Shown piece after piece: positions 34,201-41,410 of a stretch of 64,000 nt of DNA. This stretch comes from an uncultured Mediterraneibacter sp. (GTDB lineage Bacteria > Bacillota > Clostridia > Lachnospirales > Lachnospiraceae), in assembly GCA_944381495.1 (NCBI GenBank), contig CALWLJ010000001.1:62001-126000 (forward strand), in the 5' to 3' direction. How positions within the stretch are numbered: the first letter of the stretch is position 1; each line of letters opens with the position of its first letter. The notes beneath the pieces are model-generated. The model searched no databases. It was not told where the DNA came from and saw nothing but the letters and a program-made list of their open reading frames with translations. A program made the translations under genes and the position numbers.

Positions 34201-36234
34201 AATATGGATGTATATGCTCAGTGGGAAGTAGAAGTGAAGGATACAACAGCTCCTACAGCTCAGATTTCCACGGACGGAAAACTGCAGAACATTGACCAGG
34301 AGAAGCCGTACAATATTAACATCAGCCTGAAGTTCCATGATGATACAGCTCTTGACTATTACGTGCTGAATGACAAGGAGAAGCCGACAGGCATCACAGG
34401 AACATGGGGCGATGGTAATTACCAGAATATCAAGTCCTACCTGAACGAAGGCAACGGCGAGGAAGGCAAGAATACACTGACTGTATATGACAAGGCGGGC
34501 AATTCCACTACATATACATTCTATGTGGATCAGACGAAGCCGGAGCTTGTCGGTGAGTTTGTCATCACACCGGACAATGGACAGATGAGCACATCCAAGA
34601 CGGTTACATTTACAACCTCAGAGCCGATCCAGGTACTGGAAGGCTGGACAGAAGTGGCAGATTCCAACGGAACGCAGTGGCAGAAGGAGTTCACAGAGAA
34701 CTTCAAGGGCGAGATCAAGTTTACGGATATCGCAGGAAATGAATCCGACGCTTATAAATTAGAAGTGAAGCGGATCGAGAATGTGAAGCCGGAAGCAGAG
34801 ATTACCTATTCCAACAACGGACAGCCGACGAACCAGGATGTAGTAGTAACGGTTAAGACAAATGTAGAGTGTCAGACACCGGACGGATGGGAAAGAGTAC
34901 CGGGAAGTGCTAAGAGGAACGAGTTCCAGAAGACATACAGCGAGAATACAACGGAGACAGTTACATTTGTAAGCCTGTCCGGAGTATCTGCAGAGTTTGA
35001 GATCAATGTTACAGGAATTGACAAGGTGGCTCCGGTTATCACGGATGTTGCGATCAGTCCTGAGAACAGTCAGATGAGTACATCCAAGACGGTTACGATT
35101 ACTGCTGATGAGGCGGTACAGTGCCCGGGCGAAGGCTGGACAGAAGTAGAAGGATCTGATGGAACTCAGTGGGCCAAAGTTTATACAGAGGCCAAGAAGG
35201 ACAGCATAACGGTAACAGATATTGCAGGAAATGTATCCGAGAAAGCAAGCTTCGAAGTTAAGAGAATTGAAAATATTGCTCCGACAGCAGAGGTAGCTTA
35301 CTCGAATGACGGTCAGCCTACGAATGAGGATGTGACTGTGATCATTTCCACAAATGTGGAGTGTAATGTTCCGGACGGCTGGGAGAGAGTACCGGGAAGT
35401 GCAAAGAGAAATCAGTTCCAGAAGACATATAGTGAGAATACGGAAGAAACCGTAACACTTACAAGTCTGTCGGGAGTAACGGGAAGCGTAGTTGTTACTG
35501 TTACCGGAATTGATAAAGTGGCTCCTGAAGCGGATGTTGAATATTCAACAACAGAGATCACATCCGGAAGTGTGATCGTTACGATCCGCGCAAATGAACC
35601 GATCCAGACACCGGAAGGCTGGACAAAAGTTGACGATGTTACATTTACAAAGGAGTATACTCATAACGTAGACCGCAACGTCAATATCTATGACCTTGCA
35701 GGAAACGGAAATGATGTAGATATCCGTATCACAAACATTGTTCAGAACAAAGAAGTGACAGTCAGCTATGTGGATGAGGCAACTGGTGAGACGGTAGGAA
35801 TAGAGACAATCTCTGTTGAGGAAGACAGCTATCAGTTCAACACAAGTATTCTGCAGAATATTCCGCAGGGATATGAGATTGTAAATGTCGGTGATACTCT
35901 GATCAATAAGGATGATAATACAGCCGAAGTAAAAGTAAGGATTCCGGCTGACCAGGCTGAGGCAAAACTTGTGATCTGGTGGATGGACGAGTGGGGCATT
36001 CCTCTTACTGATGAAGGTGGAGAGCCCTGGAAGATGGAACTGACCGCCAGAGGAACAGAAGGAGAAAAACATACATTTACAAAGGATGACTGGGAGCTGC
36101 CGGAAGGATATGAATATGTATCCGACACAGACAAATGGCTGGCTGAACAGGACTTTATCGTAAAATATGGAGAGACTCTGGATACATTAAGTATTGCGAT
36201 CTGCCCGGAAGGAACCAGCGGAGTAGGAAGATAA
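31222..36234 (+). CDS. Giant secreted leucine-rich-repeat/Ig-like surface protein
   Basis: A 1670-residue extracellular protein. A signal peptide is at residues 1-27 (KRKFLKQALGLVICLSMV, then VSAAP). Three BspA/LRR_5-type blocks follow, each opened by an ING-type motif and a TSEDLAYIKENC-like element. Two InlB_B-type repeats (YEFAGWNTKKDGSGDW and YVLAGWNTSKDGSGEA) lie between and after the later blocks. The C-terminal 600 residues are alternating Ig-like modules, then a MucBP-like segment (VSYVDEATGETVG). No LPXTG, membrane anchor or SLH domain is seen at the end (EGTSGVGR). ATG 31222 is preferred to TTG 31195 because the signal peptide starts there. Adhesion or host binding is inferred. Confidence 0.88.
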   Translation: MKRKFLKQALGLVICLSMVCPQVMVSAAPLQEMNVKTIQAEVQSTSDDGNEQVTKVAEGLVTALIDGKAAEGESFQAAVEAAGINAADVETIEFQSGNVTSEDLAYIKENCEALETFKLNLTEELTFDAGATVLPSRAFEDMESLETVELGGFTELGSYSFEETKSLANVSIPDVVKVGPYAFMQSPSDASTGKGVALKSIDLPNVETISNYAFSNCHELTEVNMPKVEKIDSRAFDGKKLTEIHLPATIKELAKEAFYCKNGTQKKEIHVTIDSMTPPQITKYATPFTGATPESTLTVPEEALDAYMADTKWYDAEDHTWAGLKLPEQQTVVTANINGTSYNGASLEKAVEKAGLTAEEVTSLTIESGKVTQDDLAYITTLDTLEDFTMNLDGDLTLIGKDGNATTVLSEDTAVLEFADAKSGSSKGSLRNLTLGGITEVQNGGLESDSVEVINMPDVVTVGKSAFSGMGWLEEVDLSSAKEIGESAFFNCTRLTTLTMEKVEILKKGAFKYTNSLKKVTFPATLKTIENIEFGVVSQGNKNGTKITMLGSTPPIVASGAFKGVASSGGTQSTVTVPAGALQTYVNDVNEKADVTGVLKIKDTIWNNLYLKEEGSYRIDYDTGNSWETQYAFVKAGAALTEKQIPTANAEEGYEFAGWNTKKDGSGDWITTETAITKDNIKVYPVFEEAVVNVTAEINGQSVGGETLEEAITASGIDAGDVTSIKFVSGNVTKDDLTYIRDNCDDLESLVLNLTDGLTYDNGSTVLPMKAFTKMRYLKNVELGGFTEIGSRAFQNSGIETISIPDVTVINSQAFQECTALESVDMPKVETIGSSAFYWTDSLKEVTLPASITSLNGCGFGATKNGSMDNFHLIMEKTTPPETKGRVIEGEGTVTVPAGSLSAYLDETDFNKYFTSEGDVQWAGLYVEDPSYSMVTFHGTNAGQTAYAYVANDTAITEAQMPAFTQDGYVLAGWNTSKDGSGEALNVGDTLDGNMDVYAQWEVEVKDTTAPTAQISTDGKLQNIDQEKPYNINISLKFHDDTALDYYVLNDKEKPTGITGTWGDGNYQNIKSYLNEGNGEEGKNTLTVYDKAGNSTTYTFYVDQTKPELVGEFVITPDNGQMSTSKTVTFTTSEPIQVLEGWTEVADSNGTQWQKEFTENFKGEIKFTDIAGNESDAYKLEVKRIENVKPEAEITYSNNGQPTNQDVVVTVKTNVECQTPDGWERVPGSAKRNEFQKTYSENTTETVTFVSLSGVSAEFEINVTGIDKVAPVITDVAISPENSQMSTSKTVTITADEAVQCPGEGWTEVEGSDGTQWAKVYTEAKKDSITVTDIAGNVSEKASFEVKRIENIAPTAEVAYSNDGQPTNEDVTVIISTNVECNVPDGWERVPGSAKRNQFQKTYSENTEETVTLTSLSGVTGSVVVTVTGIDKVAPEADVEYSTTEITSGSVIVTIRANEPIQTPEGWTKVDDVTFTKEYTHNVDRNVNIYDLAGNGNDVDIRITNIVQNKEVTVSYVDEATGETVGIETISVEEDSYQFNTSILQNIPQGYEIVNVGDTLINKDDNTAEVKVRIPADQAEAKLVIWWMDEWGIPLTDEGGEPWKMELTARGTEGEKHTFTKDDWELPEGYEYVSDTDKWLAEQDFIVKYGETLDTLSIAICPEGTSGVGR
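34575..35525 (+). repeat. Two roughly 480-bp direct repeats encoding paired Ig-like modules
   Basis: Blocks starting near 34575 and 35060 encode the same order: a module opening with MSTSKTV and closing with DIAGN, then a module opening with NGQPTN and closing with SLSGV. Shared peptides include DGWERVPGSAKRN and FQKTYSENT. Confidence 0.8.
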
Positions 36235-36280
36235 TATAAGTAAGAAGACAGCATAATAAGAAGACAGCATAATAGGAAGA

Positions 36281-36335
36281 GCCCCCGTGAGGGATTGTGC
36301 AGATAGAACTGCACAGTTCCCTGCGGGGGCTTTTT
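36281..36335 (+). terminator. Terminator of the LRR surface-protein gene
   Basis: GCCCCCGTGAGGGA at 36281-36294 pairs with TCCCTGCGGGGGC ending at 36330, an inner stem TGTGCAG/CTGCACA extends it, and TTTTT follows. Confidence 0.85.
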
Positions 36336-36435
36336 GCGCCGAAATCCCGGGATACGCCTTCCTGATCTTCCGGTGATCAAGCTGTGTACGTTCATCCGGA
36401 TGTCTGATAAATGTATTTTTATTATAATATGCAGG

Positions 36436-36471
36436 AATTGGGATAAATGGTATAAAATTGGGATAAGTGGT
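36436..36471 (+). promoter_or_regulatory. Direct-repeat pair, candidate LytTR regulator binding site
   Basis: AATTGGGATAAATGGT (36436-36451) and AATTGGGATAAGTGGT (36456-36471) are 16-bp direct repeats differing at one base, with a 20-bp period. They end just upstream of the -35 region of a promoter whose TATAAT is at 36496-36501. Paired direct repeats of this spacing are typical for AgrA/VirR-type LytTR regulators. Confidence 0.65.
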
Positions 36472-36548
36472 GATTCAACGGACGAAGGGAAAATATATAA
36501 TATTTATATGCTTTGGTTTTCATGCCGGAGTATGAGGTGTATTGAGCT

Positions 36549-37259
36549 TTGAAACAAATGAGAGTTATGGTCTGTGATGACGAAATGTATGACAGAGGAG
36601 AACTGGTACAGTCTGTGAAGGCAGTCTGGCCGGAGGCCCGGATCGATGTGGCCGGCAGCGGACAGGAAGTGATCCGCAGCATTCAGAAAGGTACAGGGTA
36701 TGACCTGATCTTTCTTGATATTTATATGGATAATGTAGACGGGATCCAGGCAGGTAAATGGATACACGAGAATTTCCCGGAACTGAAAATGGTTTTTGTG
36801 AGCAACAGCAGGGATTTCGGTCCGGAGCTGTTCGCGGTGAACGCTCTCCACTATCTTGTAAAGCCCTGGGAGCAGAAGGATATGGAGGAGATCAGAAGGC
36901 GGTTTGAAGAGAGTGCCCGCAAGAATGCGGTGCTCCATACCGGCATACGGGAAACAGAGGAGATACCTTTTCAGAGGATTTCTTATATAGACAGTGATCA
37001 TAACAACCTGCATATTCATCTGCTGAACGGATCGATCCTCACTGTCAGAGACAGCATTCAGCGATTCATGGAGAAGCTGGACGAACGTTTCCTTCGTATT
37101 AACAGGGGCGTTATCGTCAACATGGAGGCGGTGGAGAAGATGAATACACAGTCCTGTGAGATCGCAGGAGTGACATTTATGCTCAGCCGGAAGACCAGGG
37201 CGGAAAGCAGAAAAAAATATAATGACTATATGTTTGAAGCTGCAATGCGGATCACATAG
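36549..37259 (+). CDS. LytTR-family response regulator
   Basis: A 236-residue AgrA/VirR-like regulator. The receiver domain has the acidic pair in VMVCDDEMYD, the phospho-acceptor Asp57 in DLIFLDIYM, and the conserved Lys in LVKPWEQ near residue 106. A LytTR DNA-binding domain fills residues 130-236 (ISYIDSDHNNLHIHL, FLRINRGVIVNMEAVEKM). The start is TTG 36549 with GAGGTG nine bases upstream; ATG 36558 is possible. It is followed two bases later by its kinase gene and lies upstream of the RiPP-like genes, which it probably controls. Confidence 0.92.
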   Translation: MKQMRVMVCDDEMYDRGELVQSVKAVWPEARIDVAGSGQEVIRSIQKGTGYDLIFLDIYMDNVDGIQAGKWIHENFPELKMVFVSNSRDFGPELFAVNALHYLVKPWEQKDMEEIRRRFEESARKNAVLHTGIRETEEIPFQRISYIDSDHNNLHIHLLNGSILTVRDSIQRFMEKLDERFLRINRGVIVNMEAVEKMNTQSCEIAGVTFMLSRKTRAESRKKYNDYMFEAAMRIT

Positions 37260-37261
37260 AG

Positions 37262-38719
37262 GTGTGCGTGGCGGGGACAGACAGCAGACAGATATATGTC
37301 TGCATACAGTTTTGCGGAATCCTGATACAGGCTCTTCCGATTGTTTTCTTGCTTTTTGTACCTTATGGTATAAGGCAGATGAGAGTGTCCAGAAGGATAT
37401 TAGTACCGGTGATGGCCGCAGGAATAATCCTGGCAGGAACAGCAGAGGCAGTAATATTGTATGACGGAAGCTGTCGGGCAGGAGAAGATGCGGCGGCTTG
37501 CTGGTTATGGGGCAATCTCATTTTATTGTGCATGTTCAGTATTGAGACGGCTGCCTATTTCCTGGCGGTGAAAAAGGAAGCCGGAACCAGGCTTCTGACC
37601 TGGCTGATCGTACTGCATTATGGAACGTTCCTGTATGCAGTGACCGAGACCGTGGAAAAACTCCTCGAGATCCGGGTCTATGGCAGCGGGTTCAGGCCGT
37701 GGTCCACGGTCAGCATTATTATATACGTTATCATAACTGCTATTACTTATCCATTTATATACAGACTGATGAAGCAGCACAGATCTGAACATATGCATAC
37801 ATCCAACCGGAAGAAGCTTTGCATGGTCACTATAATCTCTGTTCTGCTTCTTATATTATACATATGTTCTCTGAGCGCAGAACAGAAGCTGTATTATTTC
37901 CTGAAAGACGGAGCAGGCGAGCTGTGTATCCTGATCTGGATGGCCAGCATGATCCTGATGGATATATTCGCATATCACTTCTATCTGCGCAGGCTGCAGA
38001 CAGCAGAAAAGCAGATAGAAGAACTGGAGCGGACCAGCGCCATGCTGGCTGCTGCGGAAAGTCAACAATATCAGTCATTCAGTGACCGGCTCGGCGAAGA
38101 CCGGAGGATGTACCACAATATGAGACATCATTTCCGGACAATGGCTTCGCTGGCAGACAGAAAACAGTATGACCGTCTTGAGGATTACCTGAAAAGGTAT
38201 CTGAAAGAATGGGAAAAGATTGCCGACAGAGATATCTGCGGCAATCCAATGTTCAATGTGATCCTGGGATATTACTTCTCTCTTGCGGAGAAGAAAGGAA
38301 TCCGGGTGGAAACAGACATCAGTATCAAAGAATACTATCCTTTCGATATAACAGATATGACAGTTCTCCTTGGAAATGCCATGGAGAATGCCGTTGAGGC
38401 ATGTGAGGACTCGGGAGCGGACCAGCCGTTTATCCGGATCATGCTCAGACAGGTGAAGCAGTCCTTCCTTATTAAAATAGAGAACTGCATGGCCCCGGAG
38501 GGGGAAGAGGGCATGAAAAAGAAGTTCAGGAAGAGTCCGGGAGCCGAAAACGGCGGCACAGCCGGCCCTGTAAGGCGGGACCGCGCGGGCGGGGATGGGA
38601 TCGCCAGTATGAGAGCGGTCGCCAAGAAATACGACGGCAGTCTGGAATACCGGACAGAAGGAGAGACATTTATCCTTCGGATAGTATTGAATATACCTGA
38701 CAAAACAGCAGCAGTATAG
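37262..38719 (+). CDS. GHKL-domain sensor histidine kinase (AgrC/VirS-like)
   Basis: A 485-residue kinase. About six membrane helices fill residues 10-240, a coiled coil follows (LRRLQTAEKQIEELERT), then the phospho-acceptor region MYHNMRHHFRTMASLA near residues 281-296. The N-box is LLGNAMENAVEACED near 373-387 and the G-box is GDGIASMRAVAKKYDG near 445-460. The start is GTG. This topology is used to sense peptides or small signals at the membrane. No AgrB or AgrD-like gene is adjacent. Confidence 0.9.
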   Translation: MCVAGTDSRQIYVCIQFCGILIQALPIVFLLFVPYGIRQMRVSRRILVPVMAAGIILAGTAEAVILYDGSCRAGEDAAACWLWGNLILLCMFSIETAAYFLAVKKEAGTRLLTWLIVLHYGTFLYAVTETVEKLLEIRVYGSGFRPWSTVSIIIYVIITAITYPFIYRLMKQHRSEHMHTSNRKKLCMVTIISVLLLILYICSLSAEQKLYYFLKDGAGELCILIWMASMILMDIFAYHFYLRRLQTAEKQIEELERTSAMLAAAESQQYQSFSDRLGEDRRMYHNMRHHFRTMASLADRKQYDRLEDYLKRYLKEWEKIADRDICGNPMFNVILGYYFSLAEKKGIRVETDISIKEYYPFDITDMTVLLGNAMENAVEACEDSGADQPFIRIMLRQVKQSFLIKIENCMAPEGEEGMKKKFRKSPGAENGGTAGPVRRDRAGGDGIASMRAVAKKYDGSLEYRTEGETFILRIVLNIPDKTAAV

Positions 38720-38730
38720 CTGGAAAGGGG

Positions 38731-39063
38731 ATGATGCTTTTGAAACTGAAAGACGGCCTGATCCTGCGGGAGGTTGCCGGACAGTACGTGATCGTGCCGA
38801 CCGGGAAGCGGGTGCAGGAAGTGACCAGTATTGTTTACATCTCTTCTTCAGCAGCCTACCTCTGGGACTACATGAAGGATCATGAGTTCGAGAAAGAGGA
38901 TCTGGTGCAGAGGATCATGGAGCACTACACCGGTGTGACGGAGGAAAAGGCGGCGGAAGATGTGGAGAAATTCCTGAAAATACTGTCGGACAACAACATC
39001 ATGGATGATGGAATCAAGCGAGGCAGGGTATTTGTCCGGATGCCCAAGAAGGATGAATCATGA
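38731..39063 (+). CDS. PqqD-like RiPP recognition protein
   Basis: A 110-residue PqqD-fold protein. Such proteins bind the leader of a ribosomal peptide and present it to a radical SAM enzyme. The pattern is a beta-hairpin start (LKDGLILREVAGQYVIVP), SSSAAYLWDYM, then a winged-helix-like C-terminus with VEKFLKILSDNNIMDD. AAAGGGG lies immediately upstream, so the true start may be ATG 38734 or TTG 38740 rather than ATG 38731. Its last four bases overlap the radical SAM gene. PQQ synthesis itself is not suggested, as no other pqq gene is nearby. Confidence 0.88.
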   Translation: MMLLKLKDGLILREVAGQYVIVPTGKRVQEVTSIVYISSSAAYLWDYMKDHEFEKEDLVQRIMEHYTGVTEEKAAEDVEKFLKILSDNNIMDDGIKRGRVFVRMPKKDES

Positions 39064-40127
39064 GTACGGAATTTGAACCTGCATGCCGGAGAATGGAATG
39101 GCTGGATCCCTTTTATAAATCTGTCTGGGAAAAGGCATTCGCAGATGCGATCCCTATATCCGGAACTTTTGAGCTTACCCCGCGGTGTAACTTCAATTGC
39201 CGGATGTGTTATGTCCATCTGAAGCCGGATCAGATCCCGAAATACGGAAGAGAACTGACGGCGAAAGAGTGGATCCGGATCGCAGAAGAAGCGAAAGAAG
39301 CCGGAACTACCTGGTTGTGCGTTACCGGCGGAGAGCCGCTGATGCATCCGGAGTTCGAGACGATCTGGAAGGAACTGTGCTCCATGGGATTCTTCATCAC
39401 TTTGCAGACAAACGCTTCCCTTATCAAAGGGAAAACGGCAGATCTGCTGGCGAAGTATCCGCCGAGAGGGGCGAAGATCACCCTCTATGGATCCAGCGAT
39501 GAAGTCTACGAAAAAGTATGCCGCGTCAAGCACGGATTTACTGACGCAGACGCCGGGATCCGCGCTCTGTGCGAAATGAAGATTCCGGTACAGCTGATCA
39601 GTACGGTGATCCGGCAGAACGAAGATGATATAAAGAGGATGGCGTTCTACGCATACATCCACAGACTCCCATGGATGGCAACCGGAGGGATCAAAGCCTC
39701 CTGCAGAGGAGCCGAGAGCGAGGCCCGGCAGGTCCGTGTGGAGAATAAACTGGAAGAACAGAAAAGAGAAGAAATCAAACGGAGGCTGGAAAAAGTCCCG
39801 GTTGATATAAACAGAAAACCCTGTACATACTGCAAGGACTACCGCCTGGGATACTGGGTGGTGTGGAATGGTGATATGAGGTTCTGCAGCTTTTTGAATG
39901 AACCGAATATCCCGGTGAGAGACATGCCGTTTCAGAAGGCCTGGGAAGAGCTGATCCGATATGAGGAAGCTCTGGAATGGCCTGAGGAATGCAGGACATG
40001 CGAGGCACAGAAAGTGTGCTTCAAGTGCGCCGGGACTCTGGCGGCCGAGTGCGGGAGTCCGCATCGGGTGACAGAGGAGTATTGCGGCAGGGTTAGGAAG
40101 ATTTATGATGAAATGAAAGGTGAGTGA
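39060..40127 (+). CDS. Radical SAM/SPASM peptide maturase
   Basis: A 355-residue radical SAM enzyme. The CxxxCxxC cluster is Cys43, Cys47 and Cys50 in TPRCNFNCRMCYVHL; WLCVTGGEPLMHPEF supplies the SAM-binding GGE. The C-terminal SPASM region has cysteines for auxiliary iron-sulfur clusters (CTYCKDYRLGYWVVWNGDMR, CSFLNEP, CRTCEAQKVCFKCAG, and a final EEYC). It should modify the peptide bound by the PqqD-like partner. Its start overlaps that gene by four bases. The type of linkage formed is unknown. Confidence 0.92.
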   Translation: MSTEFEPACRRMEWLDPFYKSVWEKAFADAIPISGTFELTPRCNFNCRMCYVHLKPDQIPKYGRELTAKEWIRIAEEAKEAGTTWLCVTGGEPLMHPEFETIWKELCSMGFFITLQTNASLIKGKTADLLAKYPPRGAKITLYGSSDEVYEKVCRVKHGFTDADAGIRALCEMKIPVQLISTVIRQNEDDIKRMAFYAYIHRLPWMATGGIKASCRGAESEARQVRVENKLEEQKREEIKRRLEKVPVDINRKPCTYCKDYRLGYWVVWNGDMRFCSFLNEPNIPVRDMPFQKAWEELIRYEEALEWPEECRTCEAQKVCFKCAGTLAAECGSPHRVTEEYCGRVRKIYDEMKGE

Positions 40128-40131
40128 AAAT

Positions 40132-40506
40132 ATGAGTAATGGAAGTAATTATGTACAAGCACCTTATGAAGCGGTTGAGGCAAATGCAATATCTACGTAT
40201 GCTGGCATACCATCAGGAGCCACAATAGTAAGGGGAATTTATTATAAGTGGGGGGATGGTGGTTTTACTAGTCGAGGGTGGATGTCTAATATTGAAGGAT
40301 CTCCTACTAATATTTATCCGGAATTTAGCGTACTGCAAGAAAATGTGAGAGACCAAGCTGTAGCTCAGTATGTTGCTACCAAGGGTGATTTGGATGATGT
40401 ATTTTTCTATTGGAGTCAGCACTATACTTTGGAGGGATGGGATAATTTTTACAATGCAGTTGGTGTGGACTCTGGATGTATGGATGTTGACCATAGCCAG
40501 TCCTAA
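40132..40506 (+). CDS. Candidate RiPP precursor or radical SAM substrate
   Basis: A 124-residue protein I do not recognise. It is rich in aromatic residues, with a single Cys (116). Residues 91-95 read FFYWS and residues 103-108 are Trp-Asp-Asn-Phe-Tyr-Asn, two tandem aromatic-x-Asn triplets. There is no signal peptide or double-glycine motif. ATG 40132 follows AAAGG by about 11 bases; an in-frame GTG 40120 would add four residues and overlap the radical SAM gene. Its position directly after the maturase suggests it is the substrate. The gene is AT-rich compared with the maturase. Confidence 0.6.
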   Translation: MSNGSNYVQAPYEAVEANAISTYAGIPSGATIVRGIYYKWGDGGFTSRGWMSNIEGSPTNIYPEFSVLQENVRDQAVAQYVATKGDLDDVFFYWSQHYTLEGWDNFYNAVGVDSGCMDVDHSQS

Positions 40507-40518
40507 TATCATTATTGT

Positions 40519-41316
40519 ATGAAAATATATTCAATAGCCAATATAAAGATGGGGGTTATCCGAGTCTGTCTAAGTGAAGTGTGGATGAAAAAATTTTTTC
40601 TTAGAGATCAAACTGAAAATGGAAACTTATTAGTGATAACATATGCACAAAACGTTATTACAGAGTATGGCGTAAATATTATGAATATCCCTAACTTTAG
40701 TGATAAAATACTTTTTAATGATTACTGTATTGCAATAGTAAATGACGATTGGTCCAAAGCTGAGTTAATTACTAACAGTACTTCTATCCAATATAATCAT
40801 TATAAAGATATTGTTTTAAAAATCTTTTATACCCATGCTGTCCAGCGCCACATGATCCAACTTCACAGCTCCCTGATTTCCACCAACAACCGCGGTCTGA
40901 TGTTCCTTGGTCCATCCGGCATCGGCAAGACCACCCAGGCCGAGCTCTGGAACAAGTACCGCGATGCGCTGATCATCAACGGAGACATCGTATTTGTCCA
41001 GGAAACGGAAGACGCCTTCCTTGGCTGGGGTACTCCATGGCATGGTTCTTCACCCTACTGTGAGAATACCAGTGTGCCTGTCCACGCCATGATCGTGTTG
41101 AAGCAGGCGACGGAGAATTCCATTCGGGAGCTGACAGGATTCGAGAAAGTATCTGAGGTGTCCAACAGTGTGTTTTATCCGCGATGGCTGGAGAACGGTA
41201 TGGAACTCTGCCTGGAAACTCTGGATCATCTCCTGTCGAAGATCCCGGTCTATGAACTGTCCTGCCGTCCGGATGAGGACGCCGTGCGGCTGGTAGAGAA
41301 AACAGTATTTAAATGA
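40519..41316 (+). CDS. HPr-kinase-like P-loop protein of the RiPP cluster
   Basis: A 265-residue protein related to HPr kinase/phosphorylase-like proteins found in some RiPP clusters. Walker A is GPSGIGKTT (residues 131-139), and INGDIVFVQET is the following acidic strand. The C-terminus (LSCRPDEDAVRLV) matches the family ending. No clear ribosome binding site precedes ATG 40519; ATG 40549 is possible. About the first 105 codons are markedly AT-rich and the rest GC-rich, with a sharp switch near 40835, so the gene appears mosaic. A phosphorylation role on the precursor is inference. Confidence 0.75.
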   Translation: MKIYSIANIKMGVIRVCLSEVWMKKFFLRDQTENGNLLVITYAQNVITEYGVNIMNIPNFSDKILFNDYCIAIVNDDWSKAELITNSTSIQYNHYKDIVLKIFYTHAVQRHMIQLHSSLISTNNRGLMFLGPSGIGKTTQAELWNKYRDALIINGDIVFVQETEDAFLGWGTPWHGSSPYCENTSVPVHAMIVLKQATENSIRELTGFEKVSEVSNSVFYPRWLENGMELCLETLDHLLSKIPVYELSCRPDEDAVRLVEKTVFK

Positions 41317-41323
41317 AAAAGGG

Positions 41324-41384
41324 AAATCTCATTCCCATATACCGTGAGGAATCTCGGCGGGATGTGGGAATGAGATTTTATTGT
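41324..41384 (+). terminator. Hairpin between the HPrK-like and exporter genes
   Basis: AAATCTCATTCCCATAT (41324-41340) pairs with ATGTGGGAATGAGATTT (41362-41378), then TATTG. It may end the biosynthetic transcript or let only part of it read into the exporter gene. Confidence 0.7.
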
Positions 41385-41410
41385 GTAAGTAAAGGAGCGC
41401 GGCAGGTTCT

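Noticed and set aside
36549-38719. A complete Agr quorum-sensing locus
   Set aside because: Only the regulator and kinase are present; no AgrB-like protease or AgrD-like peptide is adjacent.
38925-40064. A 379-codon minus-strand frame opposite the radical SAM gene
   Set aside because: The plus strand encodes the CxxxCxxC cluster and SPASM cysteines in frame; the minus frame is cysteine- and proline-rich noise.
38731-40127. PQQ cofactor biosynthesis
   Set aside because: PqqD-fold and radical SAM proteins occur, but no PqqA, PqqB or PqqC-like gene is nearby and the context is a peptide cluster with exporter.
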